The notes below the pieces were generated by a model. It was given only the letters and a program-made list of their open reading frames with translations, was not told the DNA's origin and did not search any database. From an uncultured Oscillibacter sp. (lineage in GTDB: Bacteria > Bacillota > Clostridia > Oscillospirales > Oscillospiraceae): 13,489 bases of DNA. The stretch lies in assembly GCA_910589315.1 (NCBI GenBank), contig CAJUTB010000051.1, forward strand, positions 1 through 13,489, given 5' to 3'. The translations under genes were made by a program, and so were the position numbers. Shown here piece by piece: positions 5,360-13,437 of the stretch. The number at the start of each line of letters is the position of its first letter. Positions within the stretch are counted from its first letter, which is position 1.

Positions 5360-7540
5360 TTACTTCCGGTTCAGCAGCTTGCAGAGCATAACTGCCGCCT
5401 CTCCCCGGGTGGTACCCTGAGAACCTGCGTAAACGCCTTCCGCCAGACCCAGCGCCTGGGCGATTGCCGCATAGCCCAAATCCTCCGCCGGGATGCGGTC
5501 TTTATCGGAGTAAGCGCAGGTAAAGATCCCGTTCAGCCGTGCCATGTCGCCGAATCCCGCCGCATTCAGCAGGATTTTAACGAGCTGCCCGCGGGTCAGG
5601 GCCGCATTGTCGTTTCGTTCGCTGCGGGTCAGGGCCCCCATGCGGTAGGCGGTGGCATAGGCGTTATCTTTTTCCTGTTTTTCGGTGGTTTCGGGGTCCA
5701 GCCGCCCGCCGTCCAGGCTGTACAGCAGGCAGACGAGGTCCCATTGCGTCAGGCTCTTGCCGGGCCGGAAACTTGTGCTGTCGTAGCCCACGCCGAACCG
5801 CGCCAGCTGTTCAACGGCCTCCTTGGCGGAGCTGTCCGCAAGATCGTCGTAAGTGCTGCTCTGTCTGCTGTAAAGCTCCTGTTCCAGCGGTTCGCCGCTT
5901 TTGGCGTCCACGCCGTAGAAATAGCCCTCCCGCGTCAGCGTGTAGCCCAGCCGCAGTCCGTGAAAATAAGACATTCCCATCTGAACGAGGCGTTTAGAAA
6001 CCGCGTCCCCGCCGGTAACGGGCTGAGGGACGAGGCTGTAACCCAGCGTCACGTCATAGGTGCTCATCCAGGCATCCATTGCCGTCTGTTCCGATACGAT
6101 TCCCTCCGCGCTGCCGAAGGAAATGTTTTCATTCCATTCGCAGGACAGGCAGTACACAGAGCCGTCAGAGGTGTCAATGAAAATCTGGTACAGGTTATCC
6201 GGGAAGAAGTACCCGTTGACCTTTTGGGCAAAGAGGAACCAGTAGTAAGGCGGCAGATTCTCCTCGTCCAGCGTTTCCAGGTCGGTTTTGTCGTAAAGCT
6301 CCAGGGATTCCACCCGTTCCGGGCAGAAGGCTTGCAGGAACACCTCCGCCTTTTCCTGGGCCTGCTCCAGCGTCAGGGCCGGTTCCTGTTCGCCCCATGG
6401 CACGAAGGACTGTACGCGTTTCACCTCGCCCGACCGTGCGTCCACGGTAACGGTCCGGGTCCGGTCGTATTTTTCACCGAGCTTCTGGTAACGCAGGGCG
6501 CAGAGCACCTCCGCCTTGCCCGCGCCGTCCTTTTCCCCGACGGAATAGGTTGCGCCCGCCAGCGTGTAGCTTTTCAGACCGAACGCCTCCACGTTCTGAA
6601 CGATTTTGTTCAGTTCCTCTTTGGAGAGAACGCCTTCCATCTGCTGGATACCGCTTTCTTCTGCGGCGGAGAAGCCACCGGACTCTCCGGAATCCTCCGC
6701 TTTTGCCGACGGAACCGCTGTATCGCTCGCTGCGCCGCCCATCGCATTGGCATATTTGTTGATCGTGTTTTCTTCCAGCTCCGTCAGGTCCACCAGCTCG
6801 CCGGAGACACCGTCCACGTAATAGACGTGACCTTCTTCCGGCACATAGCGCAGGACGGCCTGTCCCGAATCGTCTTTTGTCTCCACGTATTCCAGGCGGA
6901 GTTTCAGGGTTTCCTTGAGCATTTCCGCCGCCTGGCTCTGGGCAACGCCGGTTTCCGGGCTGGGAACGCCGCCAACGAAGGTGTTTTCCGGCACGGTCCG
7001 CGAGAACCGGACAACTTCCCCATTCACGACCCGCACGTTATAGTAAAGGGACGTCGGCAGGCCGTTGAACAGGATGGTTCCACGGAAGCTGCTTCCGCTG
7101 CCGTTGAGGCTCTCCTCCGCTTCAAAGGAATCCATCTCCACGCTTTCGTATTCCCGCAGGACTTTTTCCAAAAAGGCTTCTGCGGCTGTACGGTCGGCAT
7201 TGGCGTCTCTTTGGGGAATCTTCGGGAATTTCCACCCCCAGGCATTCAGGTCGTCATAGGACTGATTGAAGCCAATCAGTGTACCATCTTCCAGGGCTTC
7301 TGCGCGAAGGTATTGGTCGCCGGAACTCCAGCGCAGGTTCCAGGTGGGAACCAGTTCTTCGTCATAGCACTCGCCCTGGAAGTCCTCATAGCCGCTGGTG
7401 TCAAGGTTCAGGGTTTGTTTGACTGTTTGGGTAACGCGGGCCAGTTTTGCGTCAGCGGACGCCTCTGCGGCGTTGGCCGGCGCGCCCAGTGCGCCCAGCA
7501 AGGCGGCCGTCAAGAGCAGGGACAGCATTTTTTTCAACAT
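5360..7540 (-). CDS. Exported YcdB/YcdC-domain protein with S-layer homology repeats
   Basis: Large secreted protein of 726 residues. It begins with a signal peptide (MLKKMLSLLLTAALLG, cleavage near ANA-AEA at about residue 24). Two regions of PepSY-like YcdB/YcdC type follow (about 25-250 and 300-540), with repeated patterns such as DGVSGELVDL and DARSGEVKRV. A low-complexity Ser/Glu/Ala linker (about 265-298) separates them. The C-terminus holds three S-layer homology modules (about 562-612, 625-664 and 673-726, ending CKLLNRK) that would anchor it non-covalently to wall polymers. No catalytic motif is visible; YcdB-type domains are presumed to bind or inhibit proteases, but this is not established for this protein. 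The ATG at 7540 is preceded by GGGAGG at 8 bases; an in-frame TTG at 7558 is less likely. The gene follows yfbR after 159 bases, which contain no strong promoter that I can see. Confidence 0.82.
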   Translation of the reverse strand: MLKKMLSLLLTAALLGALGAPANAAEASADAKLARVTQTVKQTLNLDTSGYEDFQGECYDEELVPTWNLRWSSGDQYLRAEALEDGTLIGFNQSYDDLNAWGWKFPKIPQRDANADRTAAEAFLEKVLREYESVEMDSFEAEESLNGSGSSFRGTILFNGLPTSLYYNVRVVNGEVVRFSRTVPENTFVGGVPSPETGVAQSQAAEMLKETLKLRLEYVETKDDSGQAVLRYVPEEGHVYYVDGVSGELVDLTELEENTINKYANAMGGAASDTAVPSAKAEDSGESGGFSAAEESGIQQMEGVLSKEELNKIVQNVEAFGLKSYTLAGATYSVGEKDGAGKAEVLCALRYQKLGEKYDRTRTVTVDARSGEVKRVQSFVPWGEQEPALTLEQAQEKAEVFLQAFCPERVESLELYDKTDLETLDEENLPPYYWFLFAQKVNGYFFPDNLYQIFIDTSDGSVYCLSCEWNENISFGSAEGIVSEQTAMDAWMSTYDVTLGYSLVPQPVTGGDAVSKRLVQMGMSYFHGLRLGYTLTREGYFYGVDAKSGEPLEQELYSRQSSTYDDLADSSAKEAVEQLARFGVGYDSTSFRPGKSLTQWDLVCLLYSLDGGRLDPETTEKQEKDNAYATAYRMGALTRSERNDNAALTRGQLVKILLNAAGFGDMARLNGIFTCAYSDKDRIPAEDLGYAAIAQALGLAEGVYAGSQGTTRGEAAVMLCKLLNRK

Positions 7541-7699
7541 ATGAAAGACCTCCCTCAAAAACAGTTCTTATATTGTAAGACGAATTTCATTGGGAAATGG
7601 TTCCCTTTGGAAGAAAAATTTTTTCCGAACTATCCGTTTTTGGCGTTCCGTTCCGGCTCAAACGCCATTGCTGCTGCCGGAACGTACAAAGACGCCCGT

Positions 7700-8275
7700 T
7701 TATTTCAGCTCATCCAGGGTCAAAGAGAAACTGTCCATAAACGTCTCCAAAAAATAGGCGACCTCGGGCAAATCGAACGCCTCAAGCGCCTTTCGTGTCT
7801 GCGCGGCGGCCTCCCGAAACTCCGCGTTGCCCGCTTTCAGCTCCTCCACGCATTTAATGTACGCCGACAATTTGTCCGCCGCCTTCACCAGTTCCTCAAT
7901 CTCCGGATCAACCTCCGTCAGAACCGGCGCAAAGCAGGTTTGCAGTTCTTCCGGAAGCATAGTCAGCAGGCGTCCCGCCGCCAAAGCCTCCACCTCTTTG
8001 TACGCGGCCCGAATCGACGCATTCTGGTATTTGATCGGCGTGGGCATATCGCCGGTCAGAATCTCGCTGGCGTCATGGTAAAGGGCCGCCGCCGCCACTG
8101 TGCCCGGGTCCACCTTTCCGCCGTAAATTTCCCGCCGGATGACCGCCAGCGCGTGCGCCAACACCGCCGCCTGATGGCTGTGCTCCTGCACATTCTCCGG
8201 CGCGGTGTTGCGCATCAACGCCCAGCGTTGAATAAAGCGCAGGCGGGAAATGTACGCGAAGAAATGACTTTTCAT
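7700..8275 (-). CDS. yfbR: 5'-deoxynucleotidase, YfbR family (HD domain)
   Basis: Cytoplasmic metal-dependent phosphatase of 191 residues that removes phosphate from deoxyribonucleoside 5'-monophosphates. It matches the E. coli YfbR pattern along its whole length: N-terminal SHFFAYISRLRFIQRW with the substrate-contacting R17-W18, the EHS metal ligand at H32, the HD pair in LYHDASE (H67, D68, E71), TGDMPTPIKY near 74-83, and the distal aspartate in KAADK (D134). All metal ligands are therefore present. The start codon overlaps the end of mtaB by four bases (ATGA), which indicates translational coupling. Its likely role is dNTP pool balance or thymidylate metabolism. The downstream segment has a weak hairpin but no T-tract. 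Confidence 0.93.
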   Translation of the reverse strand: MKSHFFAYISRLRFIQRWALMRNTAPENVQEHSHQAAVLAHALAVIRREIYGGKVDPGTVAAAALYHDASEILTGDMPTPIKYQNASIRAAYKEVEALAAGRLLTMLPEELQTCFAPVLTEVDPEIEELVKAADKLSAYIKCVEELKAGNAEFREAAAQTRKALEAFDLPEVAYFLETFMDSFSLTLDELK

Positions 8276-9570
8276 GTCTCCCCGCCTCCGATCTCGCCAA
8301 ATAAAACCATCCCATCCGTTCCGGTAATGCGGACAGGACGGATTTGGTTATGCAAATCCTCTCCGCTGACAAAAACCTCCGCATAATTCGGCGCGTGTCC
8401 AAAATAGTTCCCGTTGGCCCGGGCCTCCTCAAACAACACCGGATACACATCCCCCACGCAAGCCTCCAGATATTCCCGCCGCATTTCTGCCGCCGCCTCG
8501 CCGGCACGGCGCGCCCGCTCCTCCCGGACGAATTTCGGGATTTGTTCCATCGCCGCCGCCGGGGTTCCCGGCCGGACGGAATAGGGGAAAATATGCATTC
8601 TGGCAAAGCCGCATTTCCGGATAAATTCCAGCGTCTCCTGGAACTCCTCCTCCGTTTCGTAGGGAAATCCGGTGATCAAATCCGTCGTAACCGCCGGATG
8701 ACGGAAGTGCTGTTTCAGCAGCTCCACAGCTTCCAGATACCTGGCCGTATTATAGCGGCGGTTCATCCGGCGCAGGGTTGCGTCGCAGCCGCTTTGCAGG
8801 GACAGATGAAACTGCGGGCAGAGGTCCGGCAGCATAGCGGCGTGTTTGCAGAATACCTCGGTAATGGTTCGCGGCTCCAGGCTTCCCAAGCGGATACGGA
8901 CGCCAGGCACAGCCGCGCAGATGGTCTCCACCAAATCGATTAAAGTCTGTCCCTGGCCCAAATCCCGGCCCCAGGAAGAAATCTCAATGCCGGTGACGAC
9001 GATTTCCCGATAACCCGCCGCGGCCAGTTCCATCGCCTGTACGGCAGCCGTTTCCGGCGGCAGGGACCGCACCGGCCCGCGGGCATAAGGGATAATGCAA
9101 TAGGAGCAGAAATTTGAACAGCCGTCCTCGACCTTCAGCATCGCCCGCGTCCGGCCTGTTAAGCCTCCGGCGGGCAGGACCTCGAACTCCCGCCGCCGCA
9201 GGGCGGAGTCCATGGATTCCAGGGGGGTTCGTGCTGTGACCGCCTGTTCCAGAAGCTGAAGAAACGCCATCCGGTTTCCGGACCCGCCTAAGAGGTCCAC
9301 CCCTAACTGACGGGCCTCCACGGTATGGGTCTGCGCATAGCACCCGCACAGGGCCACAATGGCCTCCGGGTGTTCCCGCCGCAAGCGGTGAACGATCTGC
9401 CGGGACTTCTGGTCGCTGGCAGCCGTGACGGAACAGCTGTTGATAATATAAGCGTCGGCCTTTTCGCCAGCCGAAACGACTTCGTGGCCCATTGCCCGGA
9501 GCTGTTGTTCCATGGCCTGGGTTTCATATTGATTCACCTTGCATCCCAAGGTATAAATTGCAGCTTTCAT
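8272..9570 (-). CDS. mtaB: tRNA t6A37 methylthiotransferase MtaB
   Basis: Radical-SAM enzyme of 432 residues that inserts a methylthio group at C2 of N6-threonylcarbamoyladenosine-37 in tRNAs reading ANN codons. The N-terminal UPF0004 domain supplies three cysteines for one 4Fe-4S cluster (LGCK C10, NSCSV C46, CGCYAQ C77). The radical-SAM cluster motif is CSNFCSYC (C151, C155, C158), followed by IIPYARGPVRS. The C-terminal portion from about 365 is a TRAM-like RNA-binding domain. The MtaB group, rather than MiaB or RimO, is indicated by the opening YTLGCKVNQYETQAM and the overall length. The gene starts 15 bases after an unknown 150-residue gene and overlaps yfbR, so it is in the middle of an operon. 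An AAAGG ribosome site lies somewhat far upstream of the ATG. Confidence 0.95.
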   Translation of the reverse strand: MKAAIYTLGCKVNQYETQAMEQQLRAMGHEVVSAGEKADAYIINSCSVTAASDQKSRQIVHRLRREHPEAIVALCGCYAQTHTVEARQLGVDLLGGSGNRMAFLQLLEQAVTARTPLESMDSALRRREFEVLPAGGLTGRTRAMLKVEDGCSNFCSYCIIPYARGPVRSLPPETAAVQAMELAAAGYREIVVTGIEISSWGRDLGQGQTLIDLVETICAAVPGVRIRLGSLEPRTITEVFCKHAAMLPDLCPQFHLSLQSGCDATLRRMNRRYNTARYLEAVELLKQHFRHPAVTTDLITGFPYETEEEFQETLEFIRKCGFARMHIFPYSVRPGTPAAAMEQIPKFVREERARRAGEAAAEMRREYLEACVGDVYPVLFEEARANGNYFGHAPNYAEVFVSGEDLHNQIRPVRITGTDGMVLFGEIGGGET

Positions 9571-9585
9571 GGAAGATTCAACCTT

Positions 9586-10038
9586 TCATTCCTGTAAAAA
9601 TTTCCATTTCAATTCAGACGCTATCACATAGCTTATCATGGGTTCATTCAAGACGGGCCGTTCCAGCGCAGTTTTTGGAGAGAATCCGGCGCAGTCGGCC
9701 CACACAAACAAGGGGCCGTCCCGGCCTGGGATCAGGTCCGTACAGATTTTCAGGCAGCAGTCAAAAATATCGTTGAAATAATGCTCCTGCCAGCCTGCTA
9801 TATGGAAACACCGAACGCCTGTAAAGCACATTTCCAAGGGACGTTTTTCCCATTGGCTGTGAAAAACCATATGCAGCGTTTTTTCCTCCGGGTTTCCGAA
9901 GCACATAAATTGTTCTTCGTTCACAAACGCGCCGGATTGATAGTTCAGCCCCACCAAACAGCTGTCATGAAATCCCCCGTAGTCTTGCAGAAGGGTATCT
10001 ATATCCATTTGGGTCCGAACCACAGTCCATTTGTTCAT
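9586..10038 (-). CDS. Hypothetical 150-residue protein, first in the mtaB operon
   Basis: I do not recognise a named family. The protein is cytoplasmic by appearance: no signal peptide or membrane segment. It opens MNKWTVVRTQMDIDTLLQDY followed by GGFHDSCL (21-28), then short aromatic-rich strands (LHMVFHSQW, LEMCFTGVRCFHIAGW, PLFVWADCAGF) and ends in ELKWKFLQE. An FHDSC motif near the N-terminus followed by beta-rich sequence is a pattern I associate with small uncharacterised Firmicutes proteins, some of them near immunity-type genes; I cannot name it further. The start at 10038 has GGAGA about 10 bases upstream; an in-frame start at 10152 is rejected because it would run into the tandem repeat. 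The 15-base gap to mtaB suggests co-transcription. Confidence 0.72.
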   Translation of the reverse strand: MNKWTVVRTQMDIDTLLQDYGGFHDSCLVGLNYQSGAFVNEEQFMCFGNPEEKTLHMVFHSQWEKRPLEMCFTGVRCFHIAGWQEHYFNDIFDCCLKICTDLIPGRDGPLFVWADCAGFSPKTALERPVLNEPMISYVIASELKWKFLQE

Positions 10039-10078
10039 AAAAGTTTCTCTCCGTTCTTTGATACAAACCCGTATTACG

Positions 10079-10180
10079 TGCAGAGGCCCGCCCCAAGCAC
10101 CGCAGCAGCGGCAGCGGGGTTCGGCGCAGAGGCCAGCCCCCACAACACCCATGCAGCGACAGCGGAATTAGAAGCAGAGG
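10079..10180. repeat. Degenerate tandem repeat of about 47 bases
   Basis: GCAGAGGC recurs with its CAGAGG core at 10081, 10127 and 10175 (periods 46 and 48). The first two units continue similarly: GCC-(C/A)-GCCCC, then GCAGCGGCAGCGG versus GCAGCGACAGCGG. The third unit is cut short. The array occupies the presumed 5' leader of the 150-residue gene. It is not coding in any convincing frame and looks like an old, decayed duplication or spacer. Confidence 0.45.
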
Positions 10181-10263
10181 CAAATCGATTTGGACTTCTC
10201 GTTTGGGGTCCACCTGTCTAAAGTTTTCCACCAAGCTCTCAAAACGCTCTTTTCTTTTGGACC

Positions 10264-10315
10264 GTGAACGGCCCGTTTTCTTTTCTCTCGCCAGAGAAAA
10301 GAAAATGGGGGGTTC
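10264..10315 (+). repeat. Hairpin repeat element, left copy
   Basis: This 52-base sequence is the exact reverse complement of 13438-13489. It folds on itself: 13 perfect pairs (TTTTCTTTTCTCT with AGAGAAAAGAAAA around a 4-base CGCC loop), then a mismatch, three more pairs, a 2x2 internal loop and a terminal GAAC/GTTC base. It lies in the gene-free stretch between the 150-residue gene and the cysteine desulfurase. A third, diverged copy is at about 4819-4860. It is probably a small dispersed, non-autonomous repeat family; no transposase is nearby. Confidence 0.75.
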
Positions 10316-10326
10316 AAAAAAGACCA

Positions 10327-10367
10327 GCCATTGCAAATGGCAATCAACCGCCCGCGGCAACGCCGCG
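10327..10367. repeat. Two small perfect hairpins between repeat and promoter
   Basis: GCCATT (10327-10332) pairs with AATGGC (10336-10341) around GCA; CGCGGC (10353-10358) pairs with GCCGCG (10362-10367) around AAC. Both follow the left hairpin repeat and may be part of the same composite element, whose right boundary would then lie just before the desulfurase promoter. The rest of the 454-base gene-free stretch (10039-10492) shows nothing coding. Confidence 0.5.
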
Positions 10368-10401
10368 CCCACAAAAGAGGGGCGAAGGGGCCGATACCCC
10401 C

Positions 10402-10430
10402 TTGCACTTTCCCCAAAACCTCTGTATAAT
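10402..10430 (+). promoter_or_regulatory. Sigma-70 promoter of the desulfurase operon
   Basis: TTGCAC (10402-10407) and a perfect TATAAT (10425-10430) are separated by exactly 17 bases. Transcription would start near 10437, giving a leader of about 55 bases to the ATG at 10493. No operator is apparent. It is the strongest rightward promoter in the window and should drive all three downstream genes. Confidence 0.8.
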
Positions 10431-10492
10431 GGCAGGACTTATTATACTTGTTTTTTGGACGGAGGGCAAGTCCAAAGAGAAAGGAAGGCTCT

Positions 10493-11620
10493 ATGATTTA
10501 CCTGGATTACGCCGCCACCGCTCCAGTACCCCGCGCCGTGGCAGAAGAAGTACAGACCATTCTGCAAAACCACTACGGCAACCCCAGTTCCCAATACGCC
10601 CCCGGCCTGGAGATGAAAAAGAACGTGGAAGCCTGGCGGCAAACCGTCGCCGCCGCGCTGGACTGCCCTCCAGACCGCCTGTTCTTCACCTCCTGCGGCA
10701 CCGAAGGCGACAACTGGGCCATTCGCGCTGCGCTCTGGCAAAACCGTCACCTGGGCCGCCACATCGTCACCACAGCCGTCGAACACAGTGCGGTCTTGGA
10801 ATGCTGCAAGTGGCTCGTACAAGACGGCTATGAAGTCACCTATCTCCAGCCCGACGCCAACGGAACCATCACCGCGCAGCAAGTCCTCTCCGCCGTGCGG
10901 CCCGACACCGCCCTAGTCTCCATCATGCTCGTCAACAACGAACTGGGCAATGTCTACCCCGTCGCGGAAATCGCGCAAAATCTCCCGGCAGTCAACCCGA
11001 AAACCCTGCTGCATACCGACGCCGTACAGGGTCTTTTCACCTTCTCCGCCAAAACCCTCGGGGCCGACCTCATCGCCGTCTCCGGCCATAAAATCGGCGC
11101 GCCCAAGGGCATCGGAGCCTTGTACATCGGGCCGCGCGTACGCAATCCCCGGCCCCTTCTGCCGGGCGGCGGACAGGAAAACGGTTTCCGGGCCGGCACA
11201 GAGGCCACCGCGCAAATCGCAGGCTTTGCCAAAGCGGCGGAACTGCGTATGGCAAACCTCCCGGAAGACCAACGCCGCCTTACCGCCCTCCGGGCATACG
11301 CCCTGAAAAAACTGGCCGCCATCCCCGACCTGGAGCCCGTCGGGCAAGGCGGCGCGGCTCACATTTTATCGGTCTCTCTCAAGGGCTGGCCCAGCCAAAA
11401 TATCGTAAACGACCTTGACTCCCAAGGGATTTGCATCTCCGCTGGTTCCGCCTGTCATCAGGGCAAGCCCAGCCACGTGATCAAAGCCTTGCGCCTGCCT
11501 AAAAAAACCGCTTCCGGCGTCATCCGTTTGAGCTTCGGGCCGGACACCACGGAAGCCGAGATCGACGCTTGTGCCGCAGCCCTTCAGAACCACCGCAACA
11601 CCCGTATGCCCATGCTGTAA
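10493..11620 (+). CDS. Cysteine desulfurase (NifS/IscS-like)
   Basis: PLP-dependent class V aminotransferase-fold enzyme of 375 residues that takes sulfur from L-cysteine as an enzyme persulfide, for Fe-S clusters or thiolated tRNA. Visible residues: MIYLDYAATAP at the N-terminus, VEHSAV with the cofactor-stacking H99, HTDAVQ (D176, Q179), the PLP lysine in SGHKIGAPKG (K200), GFRAGTE with R233, and the persulfide cysteine in SAGSAC (C321) followed by HQGKPSHV. The active-site loop is of the short group-I type. The ATG at 10493 is preceded by AAGGAAGG; an in-frame TTG at 10448 lacks such a site. No scaffold (IscU), IscR, MnmA or ThiI gene is next to it. Instead it heads an operon with an Imm22-like gene (5-base gap) and a MATE exporter. 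The precise acceptor is unknown. Confidence 0.92.
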   Translation: MIYLDYAATAPVPRAVAEEVQTILQNHYGNPSSQYAPGLEMKKNVEAWRQTVAAALDCPPDRLFFTSCGTEGDNWAIRAALWQNRHLGRHIVTTAVEHSAVLECCKWLVQDGYEVTYLQPDANGTITAQQVLSAVRPDTALVSIMLVNNELGNVYPVAEIAQNLPAVNPKTLLHTDAVQGLFTFSAKTLGADLIAVSGHKIGAPKGIGALYIGPRVRNPRPLLPGGGQENGFRAGTEATAQIAGFAKAAELRMANLPEDQRRLTALRAYALKKLAAIPDLEPVGQGGAAHILSVSLKGWPSQNIVNDLDSQGICISAGSACHQGKPSHVIKALRLPKKTASGVIRLSFGPDTTEAEIDACAAALQNHRNTRMPML

Positions 11621-11625
11621 ATCTT

Positions 11626-12057
11626 ATGTTGCCATTCCAACCAACCGAAACCTATCACCTGTGGTTTGCAGTCTTCGACTGGGACGCATTTGACAGCTAC
11701 TGGGACAACGAACCCTACCAGGAAGCCTTACGCCTGTGGAAAACAGGCGCAGGCCCCAAGCCCAGCGAAGACATGAAATCCGGCTTCTGCCGGGAAATGG
11801 GCCTGGAAGAACTTGACGGCGAAGACTGGTGGTTCCGAATAACCCGCCACCCCGCCGCCGCTTCCAAACTGGCCGAACCCTATAACCCGGCGGACATCCG
11901 CGCTTTAGAGCGCGCTTGTCTGCGCCGGGGCATCCGTCAAGCCAACGTCATATGGGCTTTGCGGAACGTATACCCCGGCCTGCAGCCTGACCTCTGCGTA
12001 AGTATGTCCTATGCAGGCTTATTTGAATTTTTTACAGATAAGGAGAATCTGACATGA
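11626..12057 (+). CDS. Small Imm22/DUF4284-like protein
   Basis: Cytoplasmic protein of 143 residues, with no signal peptide or membrane segment. The order of features resembles the Imm22 (DUF4284) family as I remember it: an N-terminal YHLWFAVFDWDAFDSYW strand-helix (10-26), a central SGFCREMGLEELDGEDWWF (52-70, compare the family's S-x-F-x-K-D-x-G-I-x-x-Y-D-x-D-F), and a C-terminal helix plus strand RQANVIWALRNVYPG (104-118). Imm22 members are often immunity proteins of polymorphic toxins, but no toxin gene is present here, and stand-alone members are common. The ATG at 11626 has no clear Shine-Dalgarno site and begins 5 bases after the desulfurase stop, so coupling is likely. The stop overlaps the MATE start as ATGA. 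That it is a gene is likely; the family is tentative. Confidence 0.7.
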   Translation: MLPFQPTETYHLWFAVFDWDAFDSYWDNEPYQEALRLWKTGAGPKPSEDMKSGFCREMGLEELDGEDWWFRITRHPAAASKLAEPYNPADIRALERACLRRGIRQANVIWALRNVYPGLQPDLCVSMSYAGLFEFFTDKENLT

Positions 12058-13430
12058 AATACCTGCGCCGTCCACGCGGCTTTTATGGGCGGCTGTTCCG
12101 CCTCGCGCTTCCTTTGATTCTGCAAAATCTAATCACCACATCCCTCGGCTTTGTAGACACCTTTATGGTCGGACTGCTGGGCCAGGAGGAGCTGTCCGCC
12201 GTCACCGCGGCCAACTCGCCGATTTTTCTGGTGCAGGTGGTTGTTTTCGGTCTGATCAGCGGCCTGACGGTTTTAGTCAGCCAATATTGGGGCAAGGGCG
12301 ACATTGACGCGGTAAACCGCGCTATGGGGGTTGCCTTTTACTTTGGCGTAATCATCGCCTCCATTTTTGCTCTGGCCTTATTTTTGTTCCCGGAGGGCGT
12401 CATGGGGCTTGTTACCAATAACGAGCGGTTGATTCTCCTGGGTGCGCCTTACGTCCGGATTGTCGGCATCAGCTACATTTTCAACGCCGCCAGTTCCGTA
12501 TATGTCGGTATGCAGCGCAGCACCGAAAATCCGGCGATGGGCCTGACGGTCTTTGCCATTTCAATGTTTCTCAACACCTGTTTGAATTACATTTTCATTT
12601 TTGGCAAATTCGGCGCGCCCGCGTTAGGCGTCACAGGCGCGGCCGTTGCGACGTTGGCTTCCCGCATCGTGGAATTTCTGATCACCGCCGGGTATGCCGT
12701 TCGCTGCCGCCGGGTGCCGCTTCGGCCAAAATCGCTCTTTCAGCCGGGCAAAGAGATGGTGCGGAGTTTCATCAAATATTCCTCTCCGGTACTGCTTAAC
12801 GAGAGCCTTTGGGGGCTTGGCACAACGGTGATGGTATCGGCTCTGGGGCATATGGCCGTTTCCACGGACATTCTAGCCGCTCACGCGATTATGGGCAACG
12901 TTGATAAGTTTGCAACGGTGGCCTGTTTTGGCATTGCGGGGGCCAGTGCGGTAATTGTTGGAAAGCGCATTGGCGAAGGGGCGTCGCAGGACGAGGTATA
13001 TTCTTTAAGCTGGTGTTTGCTGCTGGTTTCGATTTTGATTGGGGCCTGCGTATCTTTAGGGCTTGCAATTGCGCTGCCATTCTTTTTCATTCCCTATTTG
13101 TTTCCTCTGTTTCAGCTGCAAAGTCTGGCGATGGATATTGCCGTCAAGATGTGTTTGGTTCATATTGTCATGATGCCGCTGCGGGCGTTTGATATTACGA
13201 ATATCACGGGAATTCTCCGGGCGGGCGGCGACGCGCGCATGGCGGCGGTAATTGACATTTTGCCGTTGTGGCTGATTGCGGTTCCGATGACTGCGCTGAC
13301 GGGATTAGTTTTGGACGCTCCGATTATACTTGTCTGCATCAGTCTCCAAGCGGAAACGATCTGCAAGCCCTTCTGGGGCACCTGGCGTCTCAAAAGCCGC
13401 AAATGGATCAACGACATTACGCGAAGCTGA
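12054..13430 (+). CDS. MATE-family efflux transporter
   Basis: Integral membrane protein of 458 residues, the normal MATE length, with about 12 predicted hydrophobic segments in two halves. It opens FYGRLFRLALPLILQNLITT and continues LGFVDTFMVGLLGQEELSA, the typical first two helices of the NorM/DinF type. The second half begins near FIKYSSPVLLNESLWGLG (about 240), mirroring the first. Such proteins export cationic drugs or metabolites in exchange for Na+ or H+. A good ribosome site (AAGGAG) lies 9 bases before the ATG, which overlaps the upstream stop codon. It is the last gene of the desulfurase operon, and the exact hairpin repeat begins 7 bases after its stop. The substrate cannot be told from the sequence. 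Confidence 0.93.
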   Translation: MKYLRRPRGFYGRLFRLALPLILQNLITTSLGFVDTFMVGLLGQEELSAVTAANSPIFLVQVVVFGLISGLTVLVSQYWGKGDIDAVNRAMGVAFYFGVIIASIFALALFLFPEGVMGLVTNNERLILLGAPYVRIVGISYIFNAASSVYVGMQRSTENPAMGLTVFAISMFLNTCLNYIFIFGKFGAPALGVTGAAVATLASRIVEFLITAGYAVRCRRVPLRPKSLFQPGKEMVRSFIKYSSPVLLNESLWGLGTTVMVSALGHMAVSTDILAAHAIMGNVDKFATVACFGIAGASAVIVGKRIGEGASQDEVYSLSWCLLLVSILIGACVSLGLAIALPFFFIPYLFPLFQLQSLAMDIAVKMCLVHIVMMPLRAFDITNITGILRAGGDARMAAVIDILPLWLIAVPMTALTGLVLDAPIILVCISLQAETICKPFWGTWRLKSRKWINDITRS

Positions 13431-13437
13431 CATTTTC

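Noticed and set aside
7651..7682. TTCCGGC/GCCGGAA inverted repeat downstream of yfbR as a terminator
   Set aside because: The stem is 7 bp with an 18-base loop and no T-tract follows, so it is too weak to call.
5744..8386. An 880-codon open frame on the plus strand
   Set aside because: It runs antisense through the SLH protein, yfbR and the end of mtaB, all of which have clear family motifs. Long antisense frames arise easily from GC-skewed codon use.
10264..10833. GTG-start frame beginning MNGPFSFLSPEKRKWG, also seen from the right repeat copy on the minus strand (13489 leftward)
   Set aside because: The shared N-terminus is only the translation of the hairpin repeat. Downstream the two frames diverge and run antisense or out of frame through the desulfurase and MATE genes.
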